This document shows positions 24,845-33,720 of a DNA stretch of 64,000 nt, one piece after another; position 1 is the first letter of the stretch; each line of letters opens with the position of its first letter. The translations under genes were made by a program, and so were the position numbers. Under the pieces are notes generated by a model that worked only from the letters and a program-made list of their open reading frames with translations, ran no database searches and was not told where the DNA came from. Origin of the DNA: Agromyces humatus (GTDB lineage Bacteria; Actinomycetota; Actinomycetes; Actinomycetales; Microbacteriaceae); assembly GCF_021228295.1 (NCBI RefSeq), contig NZ_JAJQPD010000005.1:1-64000 (forward strand), read 5' to 3'.

Positions 24845-25453
24845 ATGTCGGTTGCAGGGGTGGAAACACGGAGTGGGGACGCAGGGGGCTCCTCCGCTCG
24901 AGCAACGGCAGTAAGGGGCGAGGGCCTCAGGGTGGTCACCCTGAGGCCTCGCCGCTCCCTCGGCTGGAGCGTCGGGCTCCCGGTCGCCGCGCTCGCGCTG
25001 CCACTGCTCGCGGCCGAGCTGTGGGTGCTCGACCCGAGCGGAGCCTGGCCGATCGTGGCATGGACCGCTGCGGTCATCGCCGCCGTCAGCATCGCCGCGT
25101 GGATCGCCTATCGGCGGACGCGGGTGTCGATCAGCCGCTACGGCATCGTCGAGCGGGGCTTCTTCGGTGCCACGACCACGGTCGCCGCGCGCGACATCGA
25201 CCAGGTGCTGCGCCTGCCGCTCTACCGCGCCAACAGCCTCGAGACCTCACGGGAACTCTTCGTCGTCTGCCGTGGCGGGCGCGGTCGGTTCCGCATGCGC
25301 GGCAAGTTCTGGGACCAGCGTTCGATGGATCTCGTCGCGGCGACCCTCGGCGCCGACGAGTCGGTGCGCACCGAACCGGTGACGCTCGCTGAGCTGCGGG
25401 CGAGTGATCCGAAACTGCTCTACTGGTTCGAGCGGCGCACACTCAGCGCCTGA
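24845..25453 (+). CDS. Membrane protein with PH-like domain
   Basis: A 202-residue protein. After a polar stretch, two hydrophobic segments (LGWSVGLPVAALALPLLAAE near 42-61 and IVAWTAAVIAAVSIAAWIAY near 69-88) precede a cytoplasmic part that resembles bacterial PH-like domains: RRTRVSISRYGIVERGFFGAT, then DIDQVLRLPLYRANSLETSREL and GRFRMRGKFWDQRSM. Function is unknown. The start is uncertain, since no ribosome-binding site stands before ATG 24845 and a later start near the first membrane segment would do. It is convergent with the next gene, eight bases apart. Confidence 0.68.
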   Translation: MSVAGVETRSGDAGGSSARATAVRGEGLRVVTLRPRRSLGWSVGLPVAALALPLLAAELWVLDPSGAWPIVAWTAAVIAAVSIAAWIAYRRTRVSISRYGIVERGFFGATTTVAARDIDQVLRLPLYRANSLETSRELFVVCRGGRGRFRMRGKFWDQRSMDLVAATLGADESVRTEPVTLAELRASDPKLLYWFERRTLSA

Positions 25454-25461
25454 ACACCGAC

Positions 25462-27702
25462 CTACGGGTACGCCCCCTCAGGGCCGCGCTCCTCGATCGG
25501 CGTGGTCGGCGTCGGCGTCGCCGTCTCGGGTACCGCCTCGAGTTGCTGCGCGTGCGGTGCGAGAGCGCGATCGAAGACGTTGCGCAGGAGTCGCGACATC
25601 CGCGGATCGGAATCAAGTCCGCCGACGAAGGTCAGCGACGCCGCGCTGAAGACGAAGCCGCCGTTCGGCCGTTCCATGAACACCATCGCGGAGCGCCGCG
25701 CGTGCAGCCCCTCGGCGAGCACCTGCGCGGACGTCGCGTCGCCACCGAGCCCGAGGCGCGCGTCGACCTCCCACCCGCTCGCGGGACCGTTGTACCCGCT
25801 GGCGCCGAACGTCGATCCGACGCTCAACCCCGTTCCCGCGAAGAGCGGATGGTCGCGCACGACCCGGTACGCGGCGAAGCTGCCCCACGTGGTCGGGTCG
25901 TAGGCGACGCCGAAGATCTGCGACTCGGGGAGTCCGAGCTCGCGGTACTCGTCGCGGCTACCGTCGGCGTTGCGGAAGGTGGCGGTGCTCGTGCTGGTGT
26001 CGTATGTGACCCGCTCGTAGATCCCGTTGCCGCCGAGGTACATCAGCCGCCCGCCGGTGCCGAGCCAGCCGATGAGGTTGGTGCGCATGGTCTCGGTCCA
26101 GTATTCGGGGTGCGTGGGCAGCACGAGAGCCTGGTAGCCGAGCAGCCAGTCCCCGGACGCGTGCAGGTCCTCGTCTTCGTAGACGTCGTACGAGATGCCC
26201 TGCGCCGACATCCAGCGCAGCAACAGCTGATCGCTGTACCAGGTGTGGTCCCGCCGCCCGTAGGCCGCGACGGGCACGCGCCGCTGCGGCGTCAACATCG
26301 ACAGGGCCCGCCGCGTGCCGGGCTGGCCGACGGTGTACTGGTTATGGCCGCCCCAGTGGTTGTAGGCGCGATACGTGAGCGTGGGCAGCAGCACGGCGAT
26401 CGGTGCGGTGGGGAGCGCGGGCCGAACAGTGAACGGGATGTCCCGGGCGAGCCCGCCGGGCGCCTGCACCCGCACGGAGTACAGGCCCGACGGCCATTCG
26501 GCCGGCACGTCGAACGAGAACGACTCGGGCCAGTCGCAGCCCGCGCTGCGGTAGTCACCCGGCAGGGTGCGGATGGCGCCGGCGAGCGTCACGGGGTCGC
26601 GCACCGTCTGCGGCCCGGTGCCCGGCGCGAGCCGCACGACCGAGGCACGGTACGAGGCGAAACTCGTCGACACCGCGACGGCGGCGACACCGCCCTGCCG
26701 CACGTCGAGCGTGGTCGCGTACCCCTGTAGGGCGGCGGTGGCCTCGAACGTGAACCCGGTGCCCACCTGGCGCCCTTTTCCGGCGTGCCACGCGGCACCC
26801 TGGGTGCCCGCGGTGCTCCACGTGATGAGCCGGTACGCCCTCAGCTTGTCGTCGAGGTTCGGGACGACCCCGGTGTCGAGCTGGATCCGGTAGAGCGCGC
26901 CGGAGCCTGCGCAGAACCCCGTCTTCTGCGACGTCTCGGCCCATCCGCTGTCGATCACCCGGCCGCTTCCGGGCGCCCAGCCGCCGTTGACATAGCGGTA
27001 CCACCGCAGCGAGCCGGCCATCGCGTAGATCACGCCGGCCGAGTCCGCGACGAGTTCGCCCACGCCCGACCATCCGTTGCCGACCTTCGTGCCGCCGGCC
27101 CATGCGCCGCTGCCCGTGGTGCCGTCGTTGCGCAGGTATCGGTACCAGTAGAGGTCGCCGGTGCCGGTCACACCCCAGATGATCCCGTCATAGCCGCCGA
27201 AGTGGCGCGGGAAGTTGGTGAAGCCGGTGCCGATGCGCGACCCGCTCCTCGCCGCCCACGACCCGGCGCCCGTCTCCGGATTGCCGACCAGGTACCGGTA
27301 CCAGGTCAGGTCGCCGTTCGGCAGGAGCGCGAACAGGGTCCCGTTCGATCCGGCGAGCACGGTCACGAAGCCGGCCCAGCCCTTGCCGATCTGTCGGCCG
27401 GCGCCGTTGTTCGCCCAGGAGGCGCTCGAATCCGTCCAGCCCCGGTGCCGGTACCAGTACAGCTTGCCGTCGGCCGCGATCGCGTAGATCACGCCGTTGC
27501 CGCCGCCGATCATCTGCACGAAGCGCTGCTTCGGGTCGACTCCGTCGAGCGCCGTCGCGGGCGCCGCTGCGAGGCCTGCTCCCACGCCGCCGATGATCGG
27601 CGCCGCGGCGATGACCGCCGCGCCGGCCCGCAGCACTGTGCGGCGGGTCAGGAGCGGGCCGTGCTCGCCCTGCGTCGGGTTCGTGCTCTCGCCGGAGTCC
27701 AT
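25462..27702 (-). CDS. Tat-exported tachylectin-like propeller/dimethylformamidase-like protein
   Basis: A 746-residue secreted protein. The twin-arginine signal is LTRRTVLRAGAAVIAAAPI (residues 20-38). Residues about 60-300 hold repeated YWYRY/TWYRY blades typical of tachylectin-2-like beta-propellers, which bind sugars. From about 390 the protein resembles the large-subunit domain of N,N-dimethylformamidase: LPTLTYRAYNHWGG, YDVYEDEDLHASG, LVLPTHPEYWT and GGRLMYLGGNGIYERV, with a Rossmann-like or amidotransferase-like fold. A Pro/Thr tail ends it. AAGGA precedes ATG 27702. It is divergent from a small secreted protein. Enzyme activity is inferred only. Confidence 0.82.
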   Translation of the reverse strand: MDSGESTNPTQGEHGPLLTRRTVLRAGAAVIAAAPIIGGVGAGLAAAPATALDGVDPKQRFVQMIGGGNGVIYAIAADGKLYWYRHRGWTDSSASWANNGAGRQIGKGWAGFVTVLAGSNGTLFALLPNGDLTWYRYLVGNPETGAGSWAARSGSRIGTGFTNFPRHFGGYDGIIWGVTGTGDLYWYRYLRNDGTTGSGAWAGGTKVGNGWSGVGELVADSAGVIYAMAGSLRWYRYVNGGWAPGSGRVIDSGWAETSQKTGFCAGSGALYRIQLDTGVVPNLDDKLRAYRLITWSTAGTQGAAWHAGKGRQVGTGFTFEATAALQGYATTLDVRQGGVAAVAVSTSFASYRASVVRLAPGTGPQTVRDPVTLAGAIRTLPGDYRSAGCDWPESFSFDVPAEWPSGLYSVRVQAPGGLARDIPFTVRPALPTAPIAVLLPTLTYRAYNHWGGHNQYTVGQPGTRRALSMLTPQRRVPVAAYGRRDHTWYSDQLLLRWMSAQGISYDVYEDEDLHASGDWLLGYQALVLPTHPEYWTETMRTNLIGWLGTGGRLMYLGGNGIYERVTYDTSTSTATFRNADGSRDEYRELGLPESQIFGVAYDPTTWGSFAAYRVVRDHPLFAGTGLSVGSTFGASGYNGPASGWEVDARLGLGGDATSAQVLAEGLHARRSAMVFMERPNGGFVFSAASLTFVGGLDSDPRMSRLLRNVFDRALAPHAQQLEAVPETATPTPTTPIEERGPEGAYP

Positions 27703-27898
27703 GGCGAATTCCTTCGCGCGCTCCCCGCCGGCGCGATTCCATTCTGCCACCAGTCGCCCGGATCGGATCGGCACCGTTGACCCCCATCTGCCGCGAAACA
27801 CCCCCCGAACAGGGGTCGCCGCCCACGGCTGCGTCGCGGGATGATTCGAGCGCGGCACTGCGGGCCCGGGCACTGTCGCCTGACGGAACGAGGGAACC

Positions 27899-28492
27899 AT
27901 GTCTGCATCTCCCCGGCACTCCGGCGTGCGCCGACTTCTCGCCACCGGAATCGCGGTCGGACTCGCGCTCTCGGTGCTCGCGATCGCACCGGCGGCGAGC
28001 GCGAAACCACTCGATCGAGGCTCATTCACCGAGGAGTTCTCGTTCACTGCAGAGGACTTCTGCGATGTCGAGGGCCTCGACATCCTCATCGAGGCCAGCG
28101 TCGAGATTCGGTTCCTGGTCAACGCCCGCAAGCCCGGCACACCCCCGTACTTCGTCGCGAACGAGCGGGTAGAGCAGTCCTACACGAACGACGCAGGCGT
28201 CACGGTCACGGAGACCATCACCACCCTCAACAAGGACCAGAAGATCACCGACAACGGCGACGGCACGCTCACGATCCTGGTTCTCGCGACCGGTGGCGCG
28301 ACGGTGTACGGCCCCGACGGCAAGGCCATCGCCCGCAACCCGGGGCAGGTGCGCTTCGAGTTCCTGGTCGACCACAACGGGACGCCCGCCGATCCCGACG
28401 ACGATGTCTTCCTCGAGGACCTCGGCGTTGTGAAGGGATCGACCGGGCGCACCGACGACTTCTGCGCGGCGGTGCTTCCCGTCCTCGGCTGA
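27899..28492 (+). CDS. Small secreted protein of unknown function
   Basis: A 197-residue protein with a clear Sec signal peptide (basic start SPRHSGVRRLL, hydrophobic core, AASA cleavage site near residue 34). The mature part is acidic and beta-rich with two Cys (CDVEG near 55 and FCAAV near the end) that could form a disulfide. It has no known catalytic motif. GAGGGAACC precedes the ATG. It diverges from the tachylectin-like gene, 196 bases apart, so the two may be expressed together. Confidence 0.78.
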   Translation: MSASPRHSGVRRLLATGIAVGLALSVLAIAPAASAKPLDRGSFTEEFSFTAEDFCDVEGLDILIEASVEIRFLVNARKPGTPPYFVANERVEQSYTNDAGVTVTETITTLNKDQKITDNGDGTLTILVLATGGATVYGPDGKAIARNPGQVRFEFLVDHNGTPADPDDDVFLEDLGVVKGSTGRTDDFCAAVLPVLG

Positions 28493-28535
28493 ACACGCTC
28501 GCCCGCGCTTCGGCGGCGGCCGCCGCGCCATCCGT

Positions 28536-29150
28536 TCAGCTCGTCGTGATGCCCAGCAGCGGCGCGCTCGACGTGCTCGACGGCAGCTCGTGGAATCCGA
28601 GCCGGTCGTAGAACGCCCGCGCGCCGGTGTTGGCCGCGTCCATGCCGAGGTGCACCGAGTCGACCCCGCGCGCGGCGAGCGCGTGCCGCAGCGTGTCGAT
28701 GAGGCGGCGCCCGAACCCCATGCCCTGCAGCTCGGGCAGCAGGTCGATGTGCAGGTGCGCCGGGTAGTCGGCGAGTTCGGCGATGCGCATGCGCTCGGGA
28801 TCGAGGCCGGCCCCGATGAGGTCGGCCTCGGTGAATGACGGTTCGTGGCCGGTCGGCGATCCGACCGACGGATGCCTCGCCGCGAAGCCGGGGGTCCACT
28901 CGCGCTTCCACCACTCGATGAAGGCGGCGGTGTCGGCCACGGCGATCACGTAGCCGAGCACCCGGTCGGAGTCGGCCACGACGTACGCGAGCTCGGGCGC
29001 GTACTCGACGTAGGGCAGCGCGAAGACCTCGGGCATGAGGCTGTCGTCGGAGTAGACGCCCGTGGCGTCGTCGCCGCCCGCCGCGGTGCGCAGGCAGATC
29101 TCGGCGACGGCCTCGCGGTCGGCGGGACGGTAGGGGCGGATCTCGGGCAC
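28536..29150 (-). CDS. GNAT-family N-acetyltransferase
   Basis: A 204-residue acetyltransferase. It begins MPEIRPYRPADREAVAEICLRTA, a common GNAT N-terminus; the acetyl-CoA loop is LPELQGMGFGRRLIDTL near residue 150 (QxxGxG/R type), and NTGARAFYDRLGFHEL closes the fold. Start is GTG at 29150, the first codon that fits the family, though no good ribosome-binding site precedes it. The close relatives I recall are eukaryotic O-GlcNAcase-linked or free GNATs; the substrate is unknown. A repeat array separates it from the ATPase gene upstream. Confidence 0.85.
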   Translation of the reverse strand: MPEIRPYRPADREAVAEICLRTAAGGDDATGVYSDDSLMPEVFALPYVEYAPELAYVVADSDRVLGYVIAVADTAAFIEWWKREWTPGFAARHPSVGSPTGHEPSFTEADLIGAGLDPERMRIAELADYPAHLHIDLLPELQGMGFGRRLIDTLRHALAARGVDSVHLGMDAANTGARAFYDRLGFHELPSSTSSAPLLGITTS

Positions 29151-29171
29151 GGGTTCATCATGGCGTACCGT

Positions 29172-29337
29172 GGCGGGTTGAGGAGCGACGAAGGAGCGTC
29201 TCGAAACCCGCGGGAGGTTTCGAGACGGTCGCTGCGCTCCCTCCTCAACCCACGGGCTACGAGACGGTCGCTGCGCTCCCTCCTCAACCCACGGGTTACG
29301 AGACGGTCGCTGCGCTCCCTCCTCAACCCACGGGGTG
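29172..29337. repeat. 39-bp tandem repeat of a palindromic-family variant
   Basis: Three exact-period copies of CGAGACGGTCGCTGCGCTCC...CTCAACCCACGGG start at 29221, 29260 and 29299. An inverted relative (GGGTTGAGGAGCGACGAAGG...TCTCGAAACC) sits at 29172-29204, making a head-to-head pair. The CGAGAC and GAGGAGCGACGAAGGAGCG parts relate it to the main family. It fills the gap between the GNAT and ATPase genes. Confidence 0.9.
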
Positions 29338-29344
29338 CGCGGGC

Positions 29345-31225
29345 CTACTTGCGCTTGGCCATGCCGAAGATGCCCGTGATGACCTGCTTCAAGATGGTCT
29401 GGGTCGTGCGCGAGCCGAGCACCTCTTCGAGCGCCGACTTCTCGGGCGATTTGCGGGACCGGCTGCGCGAAGTGGTCGACGTCTGCTTCATGAGCCGGTC
29501 GTACTCGGCCTGCGCCTTCTTGTCGGCCTTGGCAGCGTCGGCCTGGATCTTCGCCTGCATCTTCGCGTAGTCGGCGTCGGCCTCGGCCTTGGCGGCCGCA
29601 GCCGCTTCGGCGTCGACCTTTGCAGCGGCATCGGCGAGCTTCTTCGTCAGGATCTCGTGCGCCGACTCGCGGTCGAGCCCGGTGCCGTACTTCGCGAGCA
29701 GGGGCGACGCGGCGACCGTGGCGTCGATCGACGCGTCGGGCGACGGCGACATCGACGCCTGCGGGGCGCGCAGCCGGGTCCACGCGACGGGCGACGGGGC
29801 GCCCTTCTCGTTCATGACGGTGACGATCGCCTCGCCGGTGCCCAGCACGGTGAGCGTCTCTTCGAGGTCGTAGCCCGACTTCGGGTAGGTCGACACGGTG
29901 GCGCGCAGGGCCTTCGCGTCGTCGGGTGTGAACGCCCGCAACTGGTGCTGCACGCGCGAGCCGAGTTGGGCCAGCACATCGGCCGGCACGTCTTTCGGGG
30001 TCTGCGTGACGAAGAACACGCCGACGCCCTTCGAGCGGATGAGGCGCACGGTCTGGGTGATCTGCGTGAGGAAGTCCTTCGAGGCGTCCTTGAAGAGCAG
30101 GTGCGCCTCGTCGAAGAAGAACACGAGCTTGGGCTTGTCGAGGTCGCCGACCTCGGGCAGGTCGGTGAACAGGTCGGCGAGCAGCCACATGAGGAACGTG
30201 GAGTACAGCGCCGGCTTGTCTGCCACACCCGGCACCTCGAGCAGGCTGATGATGCCGCGACCGTCGGCTGCGGTGCGCAGGAACTCGGCCGTGTCGATCT
30301 CGGGCTCGCCGAAGAACACGTCGGCGCCCTGGTCGGCGAACGTGATGAGCTCGCGCAGGATGACCCCGACCGTCGCCTTCGACAGGCCGCCGAGCCCCTC
30401 GAGCTCGCCCTTGCCCTCGTCGCTCACGAGGTACGCGAGCACAGCCCGCAGGTCTTCGAGGTCGAGCAGGGCGAGGTTGTTCTTGTTGGCGTAGTGGAAG
30501 ACGAGGCCGAGGCTCGACTCCTGCGTGTCGTTGAGGCCGAGCACCTTGCTCAGCAGCAGCGGCCCGAAGCCCGAGATCGTCGCGCGGATCGGCACGCCCC
30601 GGCCGACGCCGCCGAGCGAGAAGTACTCGGTGGGAAAGCTCGCGGCGCTCCACTGCTGGCCGATGCCGGTCGTGCGCTTCAGGAGCTTCTCGCTGCCCTC
30701 GCCGGGCGTCGCGACACCCGACAGGTCGCCCTTGATGTCGGCGGCGAACACCGCGACCCCGGCCGCCGAGAGCTGCTCGGCGAGCACCTGCAGGGTGCGG
30801 GTCTTGCCGGTGCCGGTCGCGCCGGCGACGAGCCCGTGACGGTTGGTCATCGCGATCGGAATGCGCACCGGCACATCGGGCATCGCCTCGCCGTTGACGA
30901 GCGCGCCCATCTCGAGGGCGGGTCCCTCGAACGCGTAGCCCGCACGGATCGCATCGACGTGCGCGGCCTCGAGCGGACCGTCGGATGTCGCGGGCGCGGC
31001 CTGCTTCGCGGGCTCGGGCTGCGGCTGCGCTGCTTCAGGCGCGGCCTCGGCAGGGACATCCGCTGCCTGTTCGCCCTGCTCGGCCTGCTCGGCCGCTGCC
31101 TTCGCGAGCGCCGCCGCCTCTTCGGCCGCCTTGATGGCGGCCTCGGCCTGCGCCTGCAGCGCCTTCGCCGTTTCGGCCGCAGCGGCGGCCGCCTCTTGTG
31201 CTCGCTTCACCGCGTCATCGGCCAT
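29345..31225 (-). CDS. HerA-like ATPase (DUF853 family)
   Basis: A 626-residue P-loop ATPase of the HerA/VirB4-like group, related to Escherichia coli YjgR. The first 90 residues are an Ala/Glu/Lys helix of coiled-coil type. Then come MTNRHGLVAGATGTGKTRTL (Walker A near residue 135), FAADIKGDLSG, Walker B KLVFFFDEAH near 345, and FVTQTPKDVPADVL with the sensor Gln. A second charged coiled coil lies near 540-590. ATG 31225 is preferred over GTG 31231. HerA proteins pump or process DNA with NurA-type nucleases; no nuclease partner is beside it. Confidence 0.88.
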   Translation of the reverse strand: MADDAVKRAQEAAAAAAETAKALQAQAEAAIKAAEEAAALAKAAAEQAEQGEQAADVPAEAAPEAAQPQPEPAKQAAPATSDGPLEAAHVDAIRAGYAFEGPALEMGALVNGEAMPDVPVRIPIAMTNRHGLVAGATGTGKTRTLQVLAEQLSAAGVAVFAADIKGDLSGVATPGEGSEKLLKRTTGIGQQWSAASFPTEYFSLGGVGRGVPIRATISGFGPLLLSKVLGLNDTQESSLGLVFHYANKNNLALLDLEDLRAVLAYLVSDEGKGELEGLGGLSKATVGVILRELITFADQGADVFFGEPEIDTAEFLRTAADGRGIISLLEVPGVADKPALYSTFLMWLLADLFTDLPEVGDLDKPKLVFFFDEAHLLFKDASKDFLTQITQTVRLIRSKGVGVFFVTQTPKDVPADVLAQLGSRVQHQLRAFTPDDAKALRATVSTYPKSGYDLEETLTVLGTGEAIVTVMNEKGAPSPVAWTRLRAPQASMSPSPDASIDATVAASPLLAKYGTGLDRESAHEILTKKLADAAAKVDAEAAAAAKAEADADYAKMQAKIQADAAKADKKAQAEYDRLMKQTSTTSRSRSRKSPEKSALEEVLGSRTTQTILKQVITGIFGMAKRK

Positions 31226-31267
31226 GCGCACGATCCTATCGACGGGGACCCCCTTCCCCTTCCGGCA

Positions 31268-31296
31268 TTTTCATGTCAAGCTGGTTAACATGAAAA
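31268..31296. promoter_or_regulatory. Palindromic operator at the tetR start
   Basis: TTTTCATGT (31268-31276) and ACATGAAAA (31288-31296) form a perfect 9-bp inverted repeat with an 11-base spacer, in the 64-base gap between the ATPase gene and tetR. It overlaps the first candidate ATG of tetR. This is the size and position expected for an autorepressing TetR operator. Confidence 0.75.
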
Positions 31297-31871
31297 CCCG
31301 CTCGTACACGATGTCGACCCGCGCGCACTCCGTGCGGGCCACCGGCGAGCGGATTCTCGAGGCGGCACTCGCGCGCTTCTCCACCGCCTACTACGACGAC
31401 GTGACCCTCGACGAGATCGCCGCCGGCGCAGGCGTGACCGTGCAGACCGTCATGCGCAGGTTCGGCTCCAAGGCGGGCCTGGCGCGCGCACTCACCGAGT
31501 CGACGAGCGCCACCATAGCCACGCAGCGTGGCGAGGCTCCGGTGGGCGATGTCGCGGGTGCGATCCCGATCCTCGTGGAGCACTACGAGCAGTTCGGCGA
31601 CCTCGCGATGCTCCTCCTCCGTCAGGAGGAGCGCGTTCCCGCGATCGCCGACGCGACGACGATCGGCAAGCGATCCCACGCCGAATGGGTCGCGCACGTT
31701 TTCGCGCCGTGGCTCGAGGAGAGAACCGACGCCGCCCGTCAACTTCTGCACGCGCAACTGATCGCGACGTGCGACGTGTACACGTGGTATCTGCTGCGCC
31801 GGCAGTCGGGGCTTTCCCGTGCCTCGACGCAGCAGGCGCTGACCGAACTGGTGAAGGGAGTACTGAAATGA
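31290..31871 (+). CDS. TetR-family transcriptional regulator
   Basis: A 193-residue regulator (186 if the next ATG at 31311 is used). The helix-turn-helix is near residues 20-65: ERILEAALARFSTAYYDDVTL then IAAGAGVTVQTVMRRFGSKAGL, the usual TetR pattern. The ligand domain follows without a clear signature. ATG 31290 lies inside the palindromic operator, so either the repressor blocks translation and transcription at once, or 31311 is the true start. Its stop overlaps the glycosyltransferase start by four bases (ATGA), so it very likely controls that gene. Confidence 0.88.
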   Translation: MKTRSYTMSTRAHSVRATGERILEAALARFSTAYYDDVTLDEIAAGAGVTVQTVMRRFGSKAGLARALTESTSATIATQRGEAPVGDVAGAIPILVEHYEQFGDLAMLLLRQEERVPAIADATTIGKRSHAEWVAHVFAPWLEERTDAARQLLHAQLIATCDVYTWYLLRRQSGLSRASTQQALTELVKGVLK

Positions 31872-33118
31872 AGTTCCTCGCATACACCTCGCCCCACCGC
31901 GGAGACCTGTACCCCACGGTGCCGATCCTCCTCGAACTGCAGCGACGCGGTCACGTCGTCGTCGTGCACGCCCTCGCAGCCGAGGTACCGCGTCTGCGCG
32001 GGCTGGGCCTCACTGCGGAAGCGGTCGACCCACGCGTCGAGCACATCCAGCACGACGACTACCTCGCACGCTCTGCCGTCGGTGCCATCAGGCGCGCGAT
32101 CGCGGTCATGTCAGCCCGGGCGGAGTTCGAGGTCGACGAACTGTGGAAGGCGATCGACTCGGAGGGCCCCGACGTGCTCCTCGTGGACGCCAATTCGTTC
32201 GGCGCCACCACTGCCGCCGAAGCCTGGGGTGGTCCGTGGGCGCTGCTGCAGCACTTCCCAACTCCATTGCCCGCCGCCGAGGTCCCTCCGTTCGGGCCGG
32301 GGTTCCCTCCGGCGCGTGGCAGGCTCGGGCGGTTGCGCGACCGGCTGTTGCGCCCACTCGTCCTCGGTGGCTACGAGCGCACCCTGCTTCCGCCGCTCAA
32401 CGACCTGCGCCGTCGTCTGGGCGTTCGACCGCTGCGCGACGCGACCGACCTGTACACTCGCGCCCCGCTCACCCTGTACCTGACGTCGACGGCGTTCGAG
32501 TATCCGCGTGAAGCGTGGCCGGACTCGTACTGCCTGCCCGGCCCGATCACGTGGGAACCGCCCGCAGAACGCCCCGAATGGCTCGACACGATCCGCCGCC
32601 CCCTCGTGCTGCTCACCAACTCGTCGACGTTCCAAGACGACGGCGCGCTCGTCGAGATCGCGCTGGCGGCTCTCGCCGATGAGGCCTGCGGGGTCGTCGT
32701 GACGATGCCGACCGGCACCATCCCCGACAGGGTGCCCGCGAATGCGCATGTCGACGGCTTCGTGCCGCACACACCGCTGCTGGCGATCGCCGATGTCGTC
32801 GTCACGCACGGCGGCATGGGCGTCACCCAGAAGGCCCTGAGCGCGGGCGTGCCCGTCGTCGTCGTTCCGTGGGGCCGCGATCAGGCCGAGGTCGGCCGGC
32901 GAGCCGAAGCGGCGGGGGTGGGAGTCGTGCTGCCCAAGCGCAGGCTCTCGCCGCGCACGCTGCGCGCCGCCGTCGCACGGGCACGAACCCTCTGTCCGGC
33001 GGCCGCCGCGTTCGCCGAGGCCATGAAGCAGGAGGGCGGGGCGGCGCTGGCAGCCGACAGGCTCGAGCAGCTCGCGATCCGCAACGCGCCGGTTCACGAG
33101 GTGCCGCACACGGGTTGA
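31868..33118 (+). CDS. GT1-family (UGT/MGT-like) glycosyltransferase
   Basis: A 416-residue soluble glycosyltransferase with the GT-B fold. The acceptor-side N-terminal domain starts MKFLAYTSPHRGDLYPTVPIL, and the nucleotide-sugar motif is VVTHGGMGVTQKALSAGVP through PWGRDQAEVGRRAEAAGVG (near residues 315-355). Relatives glycosylate macrolides, flavonoids or other small hydrophobic molecules; some macrolide glycosyltransferases inactivate antibiotics. The coupling to a TetR gene fits an inducible detoxification role, which is inference. No polyketide genes lie nearby. Confidence 0.88.
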   Translation: MKFLAYTSPHRGDLYPTVPILLELQRRGHVVVVHALAAEVPRLRGLGLTAEAVDPRVEHIQHDDYLARSAVGAIRRAIAVMSARAEFEVDELWKAIDSEGPDVLLVDANSFGATTAAEAWGGPWALLQHFPTPLPAAEVPPFGPGFPPARGRLGRLRDRLLRPLVLGGYERTLLPPLNDLRRRLGVRPLRDATDLYTRAPLTLYLTSTAFEYPREAWPDSYCLPGPITWEPPAERPEWLDTIRRPLVLLTNSSTFQDDGALVEIALAALADEACGVVVTMPTGTIPDRVPANAHVDGFVPHTPLLAIADVVVTHGGMGVTQKALSAGVPVVVVPWGRDQAEVGRRAEAAGVGVVLPKRRLSPRTLRAAVARARTLCPAAAAFAEAMKQEGGAALAADRLEQLAIRNAPVHEVPHTG

Positions 33119-33155
33119 GCCGGATCAGGCCCGCCAGGTCAGGCCCGTCAGCCCC

Positions 33156-33629
33156 TCAGAGTCGCATTCGAGGCGGCGGCCCGAGTCGTTCGGGCTTCGC
33201 GATGCCGCGTCGCGTCAGTCGCACCGCCGAGTTCAGGTACAGGAACGCGAGCACCGCGAACTGCAGGGCTCCGATGATCGGGTCGACGGTGGGCACCTGC
33301 GCGGCCCCGACGGCCCGCACCGCGAGGAACACGAACGAGACCGCCATGAACGCGAACAGGATGCCCAGGTTCTTGCTCAGCGTCGGCCAGGCGGTCATGC
33401 GCCACCACGGGCGCTTCGGCGCGACCGCCTCGCCGGCGCCCCGGAACAGCCGTGCGCCGAGCACGAACGCGCCGATCGTCACGGTCGCGTCGACGAGGCT
33501 CGGCACGAACGGCGCCGCACCCGCCGCGAACAGCAGCGCGCGGATCGGGTACCCGATGCCGTAGGCCACGGCGACGTAGAGCAGCTTCAGTTCCCAGCGC
33601 ACGATGCGCAGGTCGAGGATGCGCCGCAT
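33156..33629 (-). CDS. Small membrane protein of unknown function
   Basis: A 157-residue protein with about four hydrophobic segments: LLYVAVAYGIGYPIRALLFA, VDATVTIGAFVLGARLF, LGILFAFMAVSFVFLAV and IIGALQFAVLAFLYLNS. The C-terminus is basic with Pro. ATG 33629 follows GAGAGGACC; a longer reading upstream is not supported. It is convergent with the glycosyltransferase gene and divergent from the phosphatase-fold gene, 91 bases away. I do not recognise the family. Confidence 0.75.
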   Translation of the reverse strand: MRRILDLRIVRWELKLLYVAVAYGIGYPIRALLFAAGAAPFVPSLVDATVTIGAFVLGARLFRGAGEAVAPKRPWWRMTAWPTLSKNLGILFAFMAVSFVFLAVRAVGAAQVPTVDPIIGALQFAVLAFLYLNSAVRLTRRGIAKPERLGPPPRMRL

Positions 33630-33720
33630 CGTGGTCCTCTCGTTCGGGGTGGTCGACCGGCACGTCGTCCGGCAGGTCGGAACCACGCTACCGTGCGCCT
33701 TCCGCGCGTACGCTGAACAG

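Noticed and set aside
24519-24905. Minus-strand 128-residue open frame and short plus-strand frames near the tRNA
   Set aside because: No ribosome-binding site, atypical composition, no recognisable motif, and overlap with the better supported gene at 24845.
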